Below are positions 17,670 through 25,233 of a stretch of 64,000 nucleotides of DNA, piece after piece. The position numbers and the translations under genes are program-made. Numbering within the stretch: the first letter of the stretch is position 1; the number at the start of each line of letters is the position of its first letter. The DNA is from an uncultured Flavobacteriaceae bacterium. GTDB taxonomy: Bacteria > Bacteroidota > Bacteroidia > Flavobacteriales > Flavobacteriaceae. The notes beneath the pieces are model-generated. The model had not been told where the DNA came from, did no database searches, and saw only the letters and a program-made list of their open reading frames with translations. The stretch is taken from contig CAJPUR010000015.1 in the NCBI GenBank assembly GCA_905381055.1, forward strand, positions 1 to 64,000, read 5' to 3'.

Positions 17670-17954
17670 TTATCTCTTAGAAATCTTATTATTACTTATT
17701 AATGTCTGTCTAGAACATTTAAATCTACTTACTTCGACTCCCCTTTTATTTAAATGTTTAGTTGATCTTCCCTGCACTCTTTTTCTCCATAGTTTGAAAC
17801 TACTTAGTTTTAAATTATTTCGCATTAATCTAATAACATCATTTTCATTTAGGTTAAACTGAGCTTTTATAGCATCAAAAGTAGTCCTATCTTCCCATGC
17901 CATTTCAATAACCCTATCAATTTCATAATCCTTAAGGTCAATATTTTTTTTCAT
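17670..17954 (-). CDS. DUF2805 / TIGR03643 family protein
   Basis: 94-aa basic cytoplasmic protein with the family pattern: VIEMAWEDRTTFDAIKAQF (about 16-34) followed by NENDVIRLMRNNLKLSSFKLWRKRV and GRSTKH. The first half looks like a small helix-turn-helix-like helical domain and the second is strongly basic, so nucleic acid binding is plausible but unproven. The family has no known function that I can name; it recurs beside photolyase/cryptochrome genes, as here, where it lies 51 bp after the PhrB-like gene and 7 bp before ccsBA. Confidence 0.85.
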   Translation of the reverse strand: MKKNIDLKDYEIDRVIEMAWEDRTTFDAIKAQFNLNENDVIRLMRNNLKLSSFKLWRKRVQGRSTKHLNKRGVEVSRFKCSRQTLISNNKISKR

Positions 17955-18005
17955 TTGACTAATTTTTTAAACGATTTACAAATAAATAATTTCATCATCA
18001 GTTAG

Positions 18006-19505
18006 TTATAAGTTATTTGAAATATCTAGTTTATTAAGATATTTATTGGCAACACTAAGAAATTTATTTTTTTTTTCATAATTCATTTTATCAAAACTTA
18101 TCACAAGTAATCTCATTCTTGGATTTTTATTAAAAAAAACTCTGTTTTTATCAATGAAATTCCAAAACAATGAATCCCATATTTCAGACCAATTACCTTT
18201 TTTATAATCACTCATTTTTAGTATGTAGTTGCTACCGCTAATATAGGGCTTAGTTGACATTATTCCTCCGTCAGCAAATTGACTCATGCCATAAACATTT
18301 GGTACCATTACCCAGTCATATGAATCAATAAAAAGCTCCATAAACCACTTATAAACTTCATCAGGATCAAATTCACATAACAACATAAAGTTGCCTATTA
18401 TCATTAATCTTTCTATATGATGAGCATAGGCAGTTTTTAATATTTTTTTTATTGAATCATCTAATGGTTCAATACCAGTTGTTCCATCGTAAAAACTTTT
18501 TGGTATTTTTCTTTTAAATCCCCAAAAATTTTTGGTCCTTTCCTCAGATCCTTTACAGTAGTATATACCTCTAATAAATTCTCTCCATCCTATTATTTGG
18601 CGAATGAATCCCTCACATGAATTAATTTTAATATTTTTTTTATAATAAAATTCTAGTGATTTTTTAACTATAAAATCAGGAGTTAATAAACCAGAATTTA
18701 AAAGAGGAGAAAGTAAACTATGGTTAAGAAAACTCTCATTTTTAACAATGGAATCTTCATATGGCCCGAATTCATTGAACCTGGTTTCCAGAAAATTTGA
18801 AAACCACTTTTTTGCATCCCTAAAATTTACTGGATATAAAAATTTACTATGGATTTGTCCAGGATTTTTAGAATATTCTTTTTCAACATATTTTAATGAT
18901 TCATTGTAAACCATTTGATTTAGATTAATTGGAATAATTTGAGGAGGAGTTTTATCCTTTGGATATTTTTCTCTATTCATTGTGTCATATGTCCACTCTC
19001 CCCCATCAGGACTTCCATCATTATTCAGTAAAATATTTAATTTTTTTCTTTGAGATTTGTAAAATGAAGTTTGAAAAAATTTTTTTTTATCTTTTCTGAA
19101 AAATTGATTTAAATCATATTTTTTTGCTAAAAAAGTAGGGTTTTCGTGAATTACTAGCTCAATTTTATTTTTTTCGATAAATTTTTTTATACGCTTCTCA
19201 ATGTAATTATCGTCTGGATCAATTATTTCAATTTTAGAATAAAGAGCAATATTCTTTTCTAAAAAAATAATAATATCTGAGTGAGGATTTGTAGACTCTA
19301 AATATTTTACTTTTTTACCTAAAGATTCCAAATAAATTTGATAAAACTTCATTGATAACCTATGAAAAAGGATTTTTTGCTTATGAAATTTATATTGATT
19401 AAAAAAAAGATTTTCTTCAATTAATAAAAAATCATTATTTTTTTTTAATAGTGAAGATTCCTCAAAAAGCTGATTAGGTAGAATTATATTTAAACTAGTT
19501 CTCAT
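18006..19505 (-). CDS. PhrB/FeS-BCP-type cryptochrome/photolyase lacking Fe-S cysteines
   Basis: 499-aa member of the prokaryotic (6-4) photolyase / FeS-BCP family. The N-terminal antenna domain starts NIILPNQLFEES. The FAD domain shows GWREFIRGIYY, AYAHHIERLMIIGNF and WFMELFIDSYDWVMVPNVYGM, then FADGG, the Pro-Tyr-Ser segment, SDY and NPRM. In cluster-bearing members three Cys lie between SDY and NPRM, and one lies before the AYAHH helix; here none is found at either place and the SDY-NPRM segment is short. (6-4) photoproduct repair is the likely role; a sensory cryptochrome is the alternative. It overlaps the DASH gene by up to 11 bp. Confidence 0.88.
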   Translation of the reverse strand: MRTSLNIILPNQLFEESSLLKKNNDFLLIEENLFFNQYKFHKQKILFHRLSMKFYQIYLESLGKKVKYLESTNPHSDIIIFLEKNIALYSKIEIIDPDDNYIEKRIKKFIEKNKIELVIHENPTFLAKKYDLNQFFRKDKKKFFQTSFYKSQRKKLNILLNNDGSPDGGEWTYDTMNREKYPKDKTPPQIIPINLNQMVYNESLKYVEKEYSKNPGQIHSKFLYPVNFRDAKKWFSNFLETRFNEFGPYEDSIVKNESFLNHSLLSPLLNSGLLTPDFIVKKSLEFYYKKNIKINSCEGFIRQIIGWREFIRGIYYCKGSEERTKNFWGFKRKIPKSFYDGTTGIEPLDDSIKKILKTAYAHHIERLMIIGNFMLLCEFDPDEVYKWFMELFIDSYDWVMVPNVYGMSQFADGGIMSTKPYISGSNYILKMSDYKKGNWSEIWDSLFWNFIDKNRVFFNKNPRMRLLVISFDKMNYEKKNKFLSVANKYLNKLDISNNL

Positions 19506-20799
19506 TCAACCATAAATTTTGATGTTTCATATTTGGATCATACTTTTCTGACTGCCATTTAATATCAAATTTTCTATCTCTAGGATCATTTCCAATTCCG
19601 GAAACATAAATCCAATTTCCGTAGTTACTATGGACGTCATAATCTAATAGCATGGATTCAAAATAAGCTGCGCCCATTCTCCAATCTATTTTTAATTCTT
19701 TAGCCAAAAAACTTGAAACATTTTGCCGACCTCTATTGCTCATCCATCCAGTTTTTTTTAATTCCAACATATTGGAATTAACAAATGGATACTTAGTTTT
19801 ACCTTCAACCCAAGTTTCAAATAATTTTTTTGATCTGTTACACTCATAATTCCTATCCAAAATACCTTCTAATTTGAATATCTTATCTCTATGCTTCATT
19901 GAAATATATTTAAAAAAATCTCTCCAAATTAGCTCAAAAATCAACCAATAGGTAGACTGATTTTTTTGGATAGACTTTTCATATCTTTTTATCTCCCAAT
20001 ATATTTTTCTTGGAGATAACGAACCATTAGCTAACCAAGGAGAAAATTTTGAACTATAATCAACTCCTAAAAGTCCATTTCTAGTTTTTTTATAAAATGA
20101 TAGTTTTTTTGTTTTCCATAAATAATTATTTAATCTCTCTAAAGCTTGATCACACCCGCCTTTGAAAGGGAAAGCAGTTTTAGAATGATTTTCTTTGATT
20201 TTTAAACCTAGATCAATAAGAGAAGGTAAACTAAAAGCTTTAAGTCTTAATTTATTTTCTTTTAAAGGAATGATGTCAGGAAATAGGCTTCTTACTTTAA
20301 TCTTTTTTTCGCATATTTTTCTAAAAACAGTAAAAACCTCAGGTATTTGTTTTATTTCCATTTTAACATCATTAGGATGAAATAAAAATTGATCAAAATA
20401 AGTTTTTACACTAACATTTGAAGGAATAACATTAATTAAATTTTTTTCAGTTTCATACTCATCTCTTGTCCATTCTTTTTGAAAGAAAAGTGAGTCAATT
20501 TTAAGTTTCCTTATCCAATAATCTAATCCTTTAATTGGATTTCGCTTTTCAATAATTAGAGTAATATTTAATTTTTCAAGTTGATATTTAAGAGAAGATA
20601 TAGTATCAATTAAAAATTGTGCTCTAAATGATTCAGTTCTATTGTACCCCCATTGATTTTTTGAAAAAAATTGTGGATCAAAACTGTAATAGGCAATAAC
20701 ATTATTATATTTATTAGAAGCGAAGTAAAAAGAGGCTTGATCCTCGATTCTAAGGTCATTTCTTAACCAAATTAGGGCCTTACCTTTCTTTTCCTGCAT
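19495..20799 (-). CDS. cryptochrome/photolyase, DASH type
   Basis: About 434 aa from the ATG at 20799; a TTG at 20811 would add four residues. The N-terminal photolyase domain begins [17 protein letters not shown], and the FAD domain has [50 protein letters not shown] and [21 protein letters not shown] plus GNDPRDR separates DASH proteins from class I CPD photolyases. DASH proteins repair CPDs in single-stranded DNA or act as light sensors. The start overlaps the upstream DUF2256 gene by 28 bp in another frame; the 3' end overlaps the PhrB-like gene. Confidence 0.9.
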   Translation of the reverse strand: MQEKKGKALIWLRNDLRIEDQASFYFASNKYNNVIAYYSFDPQFFSKNQWGYNRTESFRAQFLIDTISSLKYQLEKLNITLIIEKRNPIKGLDYWIRKLKIDSLFFQKEWTRDEYETEKNLINVIPSNVSVKTYFDQFLFHPNDVKMEIKQIPEVFTVFRKICEKKIKVRSLFPDIIPLKENKLRLKAFSLPSLIDLGLKIKENHSKTAFPFKGGCDQALERLNNYLWKTKKLSFYKKTRNGLLGVDYSSKFSPWLANGSLSPRKIYWEIKRYEKSIQKNQSTYWLIFELIWRDFFKYISMKHRDKIFKLEGILDRNYECNRSKKLFETWVEGKTKYPFVNSNMLELKKTGWMSNRGRQNVSSFLAKELKIDWRMGAAYFESMLLDYDVHSNYGNWIYVSGIGNDPRDRKFDIKWQSEKYDPNMKHQNLWLNEN

Positions 20800-20909
20800 T
20801 TTTTTGAACAATACTTAACGTTTTTCCAATCTCTTTCCCATTTTTTTCTCCAATCAAAACTTCTGTTACATATTAGACATATTTTAGATTGAATTTTTTT
20901 TTTATGCAA
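20772..20909 (-). CDS. DUF2256 small zinc-ribbon-like protein, TTG start
   Basis: A 45-codon gene easily missed because no ATG is available: it starts with TTG at 20909, five bases after the photolyase stop, and runs into the DASH gene. The product begins [18 protein letters not shown] (TTG read as Met), continues [20 protein letters not shown] and ends RKRKVRP. CxxC (about residues 11-14) and CxxxC (about 34-38) form a likely zinc site, and the W-rich centre is the family hallmark. DUF2256 genes are known to accompany photolyase/cryptochrome genes; a molecular role is not known to me. The whole protein matches my recollection of the family, so a chance frame is unlikely. Confidence 0.9.
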   Translation of the reverse strand: MHKKKIQSKICLICNRSFDWRKKWERDWKNVKYCSKKCRKRKVRP

Positions 20910-20914
20910 AATAA

Positions 20915-22219
20915 TCAAGAATTTAATGCCTGTTTATATGTATTTAGGCACCTTTCTCTAGCATACTTGTGATCAACTATTGGTGAGGGATAGGAAACGG
21001 AATTATAATCACTAATCCATTTCTTTATATAATTTTTCTCATTGTCAAATTTCTTTAATTGCTCATGTGGATTAAAAATCCTAAAATATGGAGCCGCATC
21101 AACACCACAACCTGCAACCCATTGCCAATTTCCAACATTACTTGACATTTCATAATCCAATAACTTTTTTGCAAAATAAGCTTCTCCTTTTCTCCAATCA
21201 ATAAGTAAATGCTTACATAAAAAACTTCCTACTAACATTCTTACCCTATTATGCATAAATCCAGTTTTATTTAGTTGTCTCATTCCAGCATCAACTAGAG
21301 GGAAACCAGTTTTGCCTTCACTCCACTTGATGAAATCGCTGGGGTCATTTAACCATTGTATTTTTTCATATTTGCTTTTGAAGCATTTTTTTTGGGTATG
21401 AGGGAAATGCCATAAAATCTGCATGAAAAATTCTCTCCAAACTAACTCTTTTAAAAATGTATTATTTTTATTATTAGAAGCCTCAAAAGCTATTGCTCTT
21501 ATACTTCTTGTTCCAAACCTTAAGTGAGGACCAATTTTAGAAGTCATATCTGTGAAAGGAAAATTTCTTGTTTCTTCATATTTTTTTATTACCTCTTGGC
21601 TTAAATTGATTTTAGGCCAAGATAAATTTGATTCTTTAAATCCTAAATCACTTAGCTTAAGGATAGGTAATGAGAGCTTAATTAAATTATGTAAATAATT
21701 TTCGGATGGGTAATTTGAAATACCTTCTGATTGGAATTTTAAAAGCCATTTTTTGGAATATGGTGTATAAACTACATAAGGGGAGCCGTCGTCCTTAACT
21801 ATTTCAGACTTTTCATAGATAACTTGATCCTTGTGAGTTTCAAATTCTATTCCTTTACTATTGAGTAATTTTCTAATTTCTTGATCTCTTTGGGTTGCGT
21901 ATGGCTCATAATCTCTATTCACAAGTACCTTGTAAACACTGTGTTTTTTTAAAATTTCTAAAAAAACGGCCTTAGGATTTCCCAGATACATTCCTACATT
22001 ACATCTGTTCTTCTCCATAGCATCATTAATTGAACCTAAGGCCGAGTGAATCATTGATATTCTTGCATCGTCATTATCTAATGACTTTATTATTTTTTTA
22101 TCAAATATAAAAACGGGTAAAACTTTATAACCACTTTTAAGTGCCAAATAAAGACCCTTATTATCGTATAATCTTAAATCTCTTCTAAACCAAAATATGA
22201 CAACTTTATTATTATCCAT
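20915..22219 (-). CDS. phr: deoxyribodipyrimidine photolyase (class I CPD type)
   Basis: 434-aa flavoenzyme that splits cyclobutane pyrimidine dimers using blue light. The antenna-binding half begins [18 protein letters not shown]; the FAD half contains [55 protein letters not shown] and [17 protein letters not shown], closely matching the E. coli enzyme. The Asn in SSNVGNWQW is in the expected FAD-contact place. Its ATG shares one base with the SDR stop (TAATG), so the two are coupled. It is followed after 5 bp by the DUF2256 gene. Confidence 0.95.
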   Translation of the reverse strand: MDNNKVVIFWFRRDLRLYDNKGLYLALKSGYKVLPVFIFDKKIIKSLDNDDARISMIHSALGSINDAMEKNRCNVGMYLGNPKAVFLEILKKHSVYKVLVNRDYEPYATQRDQEIRKLLNSKGIEFETHKDQVIYEKSEIVKDDGSPYVVYTPYSKKWLLKFQSEGISNYPSENYLHNLIKLSLPILKLSDLGFKESNLSWPKINLSQEVIKKYEETRNFPFTDMTSKIGPHLRFGTRSIRAIAFEASNNKNNTFLKELVWREFFMQILWHFPHTQKKCFKSKYEKIQWLNDPSDFIKWSEGKTGFPLVDAGMRQLNKTGFMHNRVRMLVGSFLCKHLLIDWRKGEAYFAKKLLDYEMSSNVGNWQWVAGCGVDAAPYFRIFNPHEQLKKFDNEKNYIKKWISDYNSVSYPSPIVDHKYARERCLNTYKQALNS

Positions 22220-22917
22220 TAGTTAACTTTTAAATCTCCAATTCCACCGTCTAAATGAATTATTTGCCCAGTCATCCATTTACTTTTATCACTCAACAAA
22301 AAATGGGTTAACTCTGCAATATCAGTTGAACTTCCAATTTCTTTTAAAGGATGCCTTTCTTTAGCTTTATCAATTTTGATTTCACTATTTAAAAACTTAT
22401 TAGATAATGGAGTATCTGTTATTGATGGAGCTATTGTATTAAATCTTATTTTTGGTGCAAATTCTGCTGCAAGTGATCTGGTTAAGCCTTCTATGGCTCC
22501 TTTTGAGGAGGCAACTGATGAGTGAAAAGGCATACCAGTCTGAACAGCTACAGTGCTGTAAAAAACAACACTAGCCTTTTCGCTTTTAAGTAGCAAATCA
22601 AGAACTGATTGAAGAGAAGTTATTGCACCTAGTACATTTATATTAAAATCATCTGAAAAATTTTGAGGCCTTAAACCTTTAAATGGCCTTAAGTTTATTG
22701 ACCCTGGACAATAAACAAAACCATCAATATGTTCTGGTAACTCTTCTTTAGGTATACTTCCTTCAAGGACATCAAATTTAATATATTTAATATTTGGACT
22801 TTCTAAACCTTCATTAGATCTGTTTGCGACAATTAGATTGTGGTCGTTTCCAAGTAATTTGACCAACGAATTACCTATACCCTTTGATCCACCAATAATA
22901 AGAATATTCTTTCTCAT
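22219..22917 (-). CDS. short-chain dehydrogenase/reductase in photolyase operon
   Basis: 232-aa NAD(P)-dependent SDR. The cofactor loop GGSKGIG is at about 8-14, a YCPG segment replaces the usual NNAG motif, and GQIIHLDGG closes the protein. The canonical active-site Tyr of YxxxK seems replaced: the aligned segment reads HSSVASSKGAIEGL, with Lys but Ser or Val where Tyr is expected. It is coupled to the photolyase gene (1-base overlap) and lies 5 bp after the SRPBCC gene. Homologues are common in flavobacterial photolyase clusters; the substrate is unknown. Flavin or antenna-cofactor chemistry is a speculative link. Confidence 0.85.
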   Translation of the reverse strand: MRKNILIIGGSKGIGNSLVKLLGNDHNLIVANRSNEGLESPNIKYIKFDVLEGSIPKEELPEHIDGFVYCPGSINLRPFKGLRPQNFSDDFNINVLGAITSLQSVLDLLLKSEKASVVFYSTVAVQTGMPFHSSVASSKGAIEGLTRSLAAEFAPKIRFNTIAPSITDTPLSNKFLNSEIKIDKAKERHPLKEIGSSTDIAELTHFLLSDKSKWMTGQIIHLDGGIGDLKVN

Positions 22918-22922
22918 ATATG

Positions 22923-23390
22923 TTAATTTTTAAAATCTCCGAAAATTGTAATTAATTTATTATATCTGTAATTAAATATTTCATCAAGCTTAGGCTTAAC
23001 TATAAGTGGATGAGCAATACTTCCTAAAAAAGAAAAAGGTAAAGCATAGTCAATAATGTCTGTCATTTCAACTCCACCATCGATTTCTTTTAAAAAATGT
23101 TTGTGATGCCAAAATGAATAAGGACCAAATCTTTGCTCATCAACAAAAAACTCTAATTTTTTCATATGAGTTATTTCAGTAGTCCATGAAATTTTAAAAC
23201 CAAACAATGGAGTTACTGTATAATTTATAATCTGGCCTGCATACATCTTTTTAATGTTATCATCAATTATTTTAAAATTCATGTAATCAGGAGTTATTAC
23301 TGAAAGATTCTTTGGGTCAGATAAAAAGTCCCAAGCCTTTTCTAAAGTGATAGGTAATTTTTGATTTGTAATTAATTTAAAAATTTTCAT
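22923..23390 (-). CDS. SRPBCC (START/Bet v1-like) ligand-binding protein
   Basis: 155-aa single-domain protein with the SRPBCC pattern: a starting strand, then the helix ITLEKAWDFLSDPKNLSVITP (about 17-37) and PEYM-like DYMNF, middle strands with ISWTTEITHM, WHHKHFL, and a long C-terminal helix. This subgroup resembles the cyclase/dehydrase-like CoxG-type proteins. It is the first gene of the photolyase operon, 5 bp before the SDR gene. It could bind a hydrophobic small molecule handled by the SDR; no ligand can be read from the sequence. Confidence 0.82.
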   Translation of the reverse strand: MKIFKLITNQKLPITLEKAWDFLSDPKNLSVITPDYMNFKIIDDNIKKMYAGQIINYTVTPLFGFKISWTTEITHMKKLEFFVDEQRFGPYSFWHHKHFLKEIDGGVEMTDIIDYALPFSFLGSIAHPLIVKPKLDEIFNYRYNKLITIFGDFKN

Positions 23391-23471
23391 TACTGCAAAT
23401 ATAATAAATTGTTTAACTATTTTAAATAATAATTAAACAAAAATTATTAACTATCCTTAATAAGTTTAAAA

Positions 23472-25136
23472 TTATTGATTTTTAGTATTAAATAAGTTAA
23501 AAAATAATGACAAAATAATTGTAAAAATTGCACCAAACAAGTTAAGCCACAGATAACCATATAAATCACTAACAAAAAGGATAATAATTATAATCTCAGA
23601 AATTATTGCTGAATAAAAAATTGAATTAGATTTTATTTGCTTTATGAAAATTGCAACTAAAAAAACACCTAAAATAGTTCCATAAAAAATAGAGCCTATA
23701 ATATTTATCAGCTGAATCAAATTATCAAATAAACTACTAATATTTGCAAAAATAATTGCTATTATTCCCCACATTAATGTAAAAAATTTTGACATTTTTA
23801 AATAATGTGACTCACTATAATTGGGGAAAGTGGGCTTGTAAAGATCAATAATAGTAGTTGAAGTTAAAGCATTTAATTCTGACGAGGTAGAACTCATTGC
23901 CGCAGAAAGGATAACAGCAATTAATAAACCAATCAATCCAATGGGTAAATAATTTAAAATAAAAGAAATAAATACATAGTCCTTATCATTAGACTCAACA
24001 TTGTTTATATTCTCCTTAATAATATTTTTAGCTCTTTCCCTTTGATTCTTTTCGATATTTTCGAGACTTAAAAATTCACTTTGCATTTCTTCAGAAATCA
24101 AAAAATCATTGTGACTTAAAATTTTAATTTTTTCCCTTTGAGTATGATAGTTTTCATCCACAATTTTATTAAAAATGTGTATTTGATCAGAAGATTTTAT
24201 TTCACTAAGAGCTTTTGGATTGAAATGAATCGGGGCTATTTGAAACTGATAAAAAATAAATACAAAAACACCTACGAGTAGAATTAAAAATTGCATTGGG
24301 ATTTTTAAGATTGCATTCATTATCAGTCCCATCTGACTTTCTTTTAAACTCTTTCCTGATATATATCTTTGAACCTGACTTTGATCTGTTCCAAAATAAG
24401 ATAAAGCTAAAAATAAACCTCCAGTTATTCCACTCCAAAAAGTATATCTATTGTTAAGATCAAAACTAAAATCCAGTAAATTCAATTTTCCATTTAACCC
24501 AGCAATTTTTAAGGCTTTATATGTATTTATATTTTCTGGAAGTGATGTGATTATATAAAACAAAGCTAAAAACATTCCAGATATCATGATAAACATTTGA
24601 ATTTTATGAGTTGAATTTAGTGCACGAGTTCCACCAATTGCAGTGTAAATAATTACACTAAATCCAATAATAACAATTAAAAACTTTAAATTCCAATTTA
24701 ATACAACACTTAAAATTATAGCAGGGGCATAAATTGTAATTCCTGCAGCCAGTCCCCTTTGAATTAAAAATAATAAAGCTGTCAAAATCCTGGTTTTTCT
24801 GTCAAACCTTTTTTCAAGAAATTGATATGCAGTAAATACTTTTAGTTTGTTGTAAACAGGTATAAAAAAAATGCAAATAATAATTACTGCAAAAGGAAGA
24901 CCAAAATAAAATTGAATAAAGCCCATACCATCACTATATGCCTGTCCAGGAGTTGATAAAAAAGTAATTGCACTAGCTTGGGTTGCCATGACAGATAAGC
25001 CTATAGTCCACCAATTTGCTTTATTTCCAGCCTTTAAATAATCTTTTAAATTTAAATTAATTCTATTTTTCCAAGTACCATATATAACAATTACTGAAAT
25101 AGTAAAAATTAAAACTAACCAATCAATTGAATTCAT
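23472..25136 (-). CDS. sodium:solute symporter (SSS family)
   Basis: 554-aa inner-membrane symporter with about 13 hydrophobic segments. Typical SSS landmarks are SVMATQASAITFLSTPGQAY near the N-terminus, GGTRA with a following helix near 170, and SAAMSSTSSELNALTS around 420, which forms part of the sodium site. A polar insert of roughly 90-100 residues (about 305-395, rich in Lys, Glu and Asn) separates helices and is seen in flavobacterial relatives. Its ATG overlaps the stop of a 30-codon membrane-peptide ORF, itself 8 bp after a PIG-L deacetylase gene, so the symporter may import the deacetylase product or a related sugar or amine. Substrate unknown. Confidence 0.92.
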   Translation of the reverse strand: MNSIDWLVLIFTISVIVIYGTWKNRINLNLKDYLKAGNKANWWTIGLSVMATQASAITFLSTPGQAYSDGMGFIQFYFGLPFAVIIICIFFIPVYNKLKVFTAYQFLEKRFDRKTRILTALLFLIQRGLAAGITIYAPAIILSVVLNWNLKFLIVIIGFSVIIYTAIGGTRALNSTHKIQMFIMISGMFLALFYIITSLPENINTYKALKIAGLNGKLNLLDFSFDLNNRYTFWSGITGGLFLALSYFGTDQSQVQRYISGKSLKESQMGLIMNAILKIPMQFLILLVGVFVFIFYQFQIAPIHFNPKALSEIKSSDQIHIFNKIVDENYHTQREKIKILSHNDFLISEEMQSEFLSLENIEKNQRERAKNIIKENINNVESNDKDYVFISFILNYLPIGLIGLLIAVILSAAMSSTSSELNALTSTTIIDLYKPTFPNYSESHYLKMSKFFTLMWGIIAIIFANISSLFDNLIQLINIIGSIFYGTILGVFLVAIFIKQIKSNSIFYSAIISEIIIIILFVSDLYGYLWLNLFGAIFTIILSLFFNLFNTKNQ

Positions 25137-25225
25137 AAGCTAAAGAAAGTCATAAAAAAATAAAATAAAATCCAATAAATTATACTGGAAAAAAATACAA
25201 TTATGTAAATTTTTTTGTTAACCAT
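25133..25225 (-). CDS. 30-aa single-pass membrane peptide between PIG-L and symporter genes
   Basis: An ATG-started 30-codon ORF fills the gap between two operon genes. The product starts MVNKKIYIIVFF and contains one continuous hydrophobic helix (about 6-28, with W18) after a short positively charged N-terminus. The start is 8 bp after the PIG-L stop, and the stop overlaps the symporter ATG as ATGA. Short membrane partners preceding SSS symporters are known (for example YhdT with PanF, and families named symporter small accessory proteins), which fits. The organism's AT bias makes short hydrophobic ORFs likely by chance, so I hold this as probable, not certain. Confidence 0.55.
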   Translation of the reverse strand: MVNKKIYIIVFFSSIIYWILFYFFMTFFSL

Positions 25226-25233
25226 AATTAGAA

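Noticed and set aside
24205-24438. 77-aa minus-strand ORF within the symporter gene
   Set aside because: Another frame of the symporter gene, without any recognisable feature; the symporter frame is intact, so it is not evidence of a frameshift.
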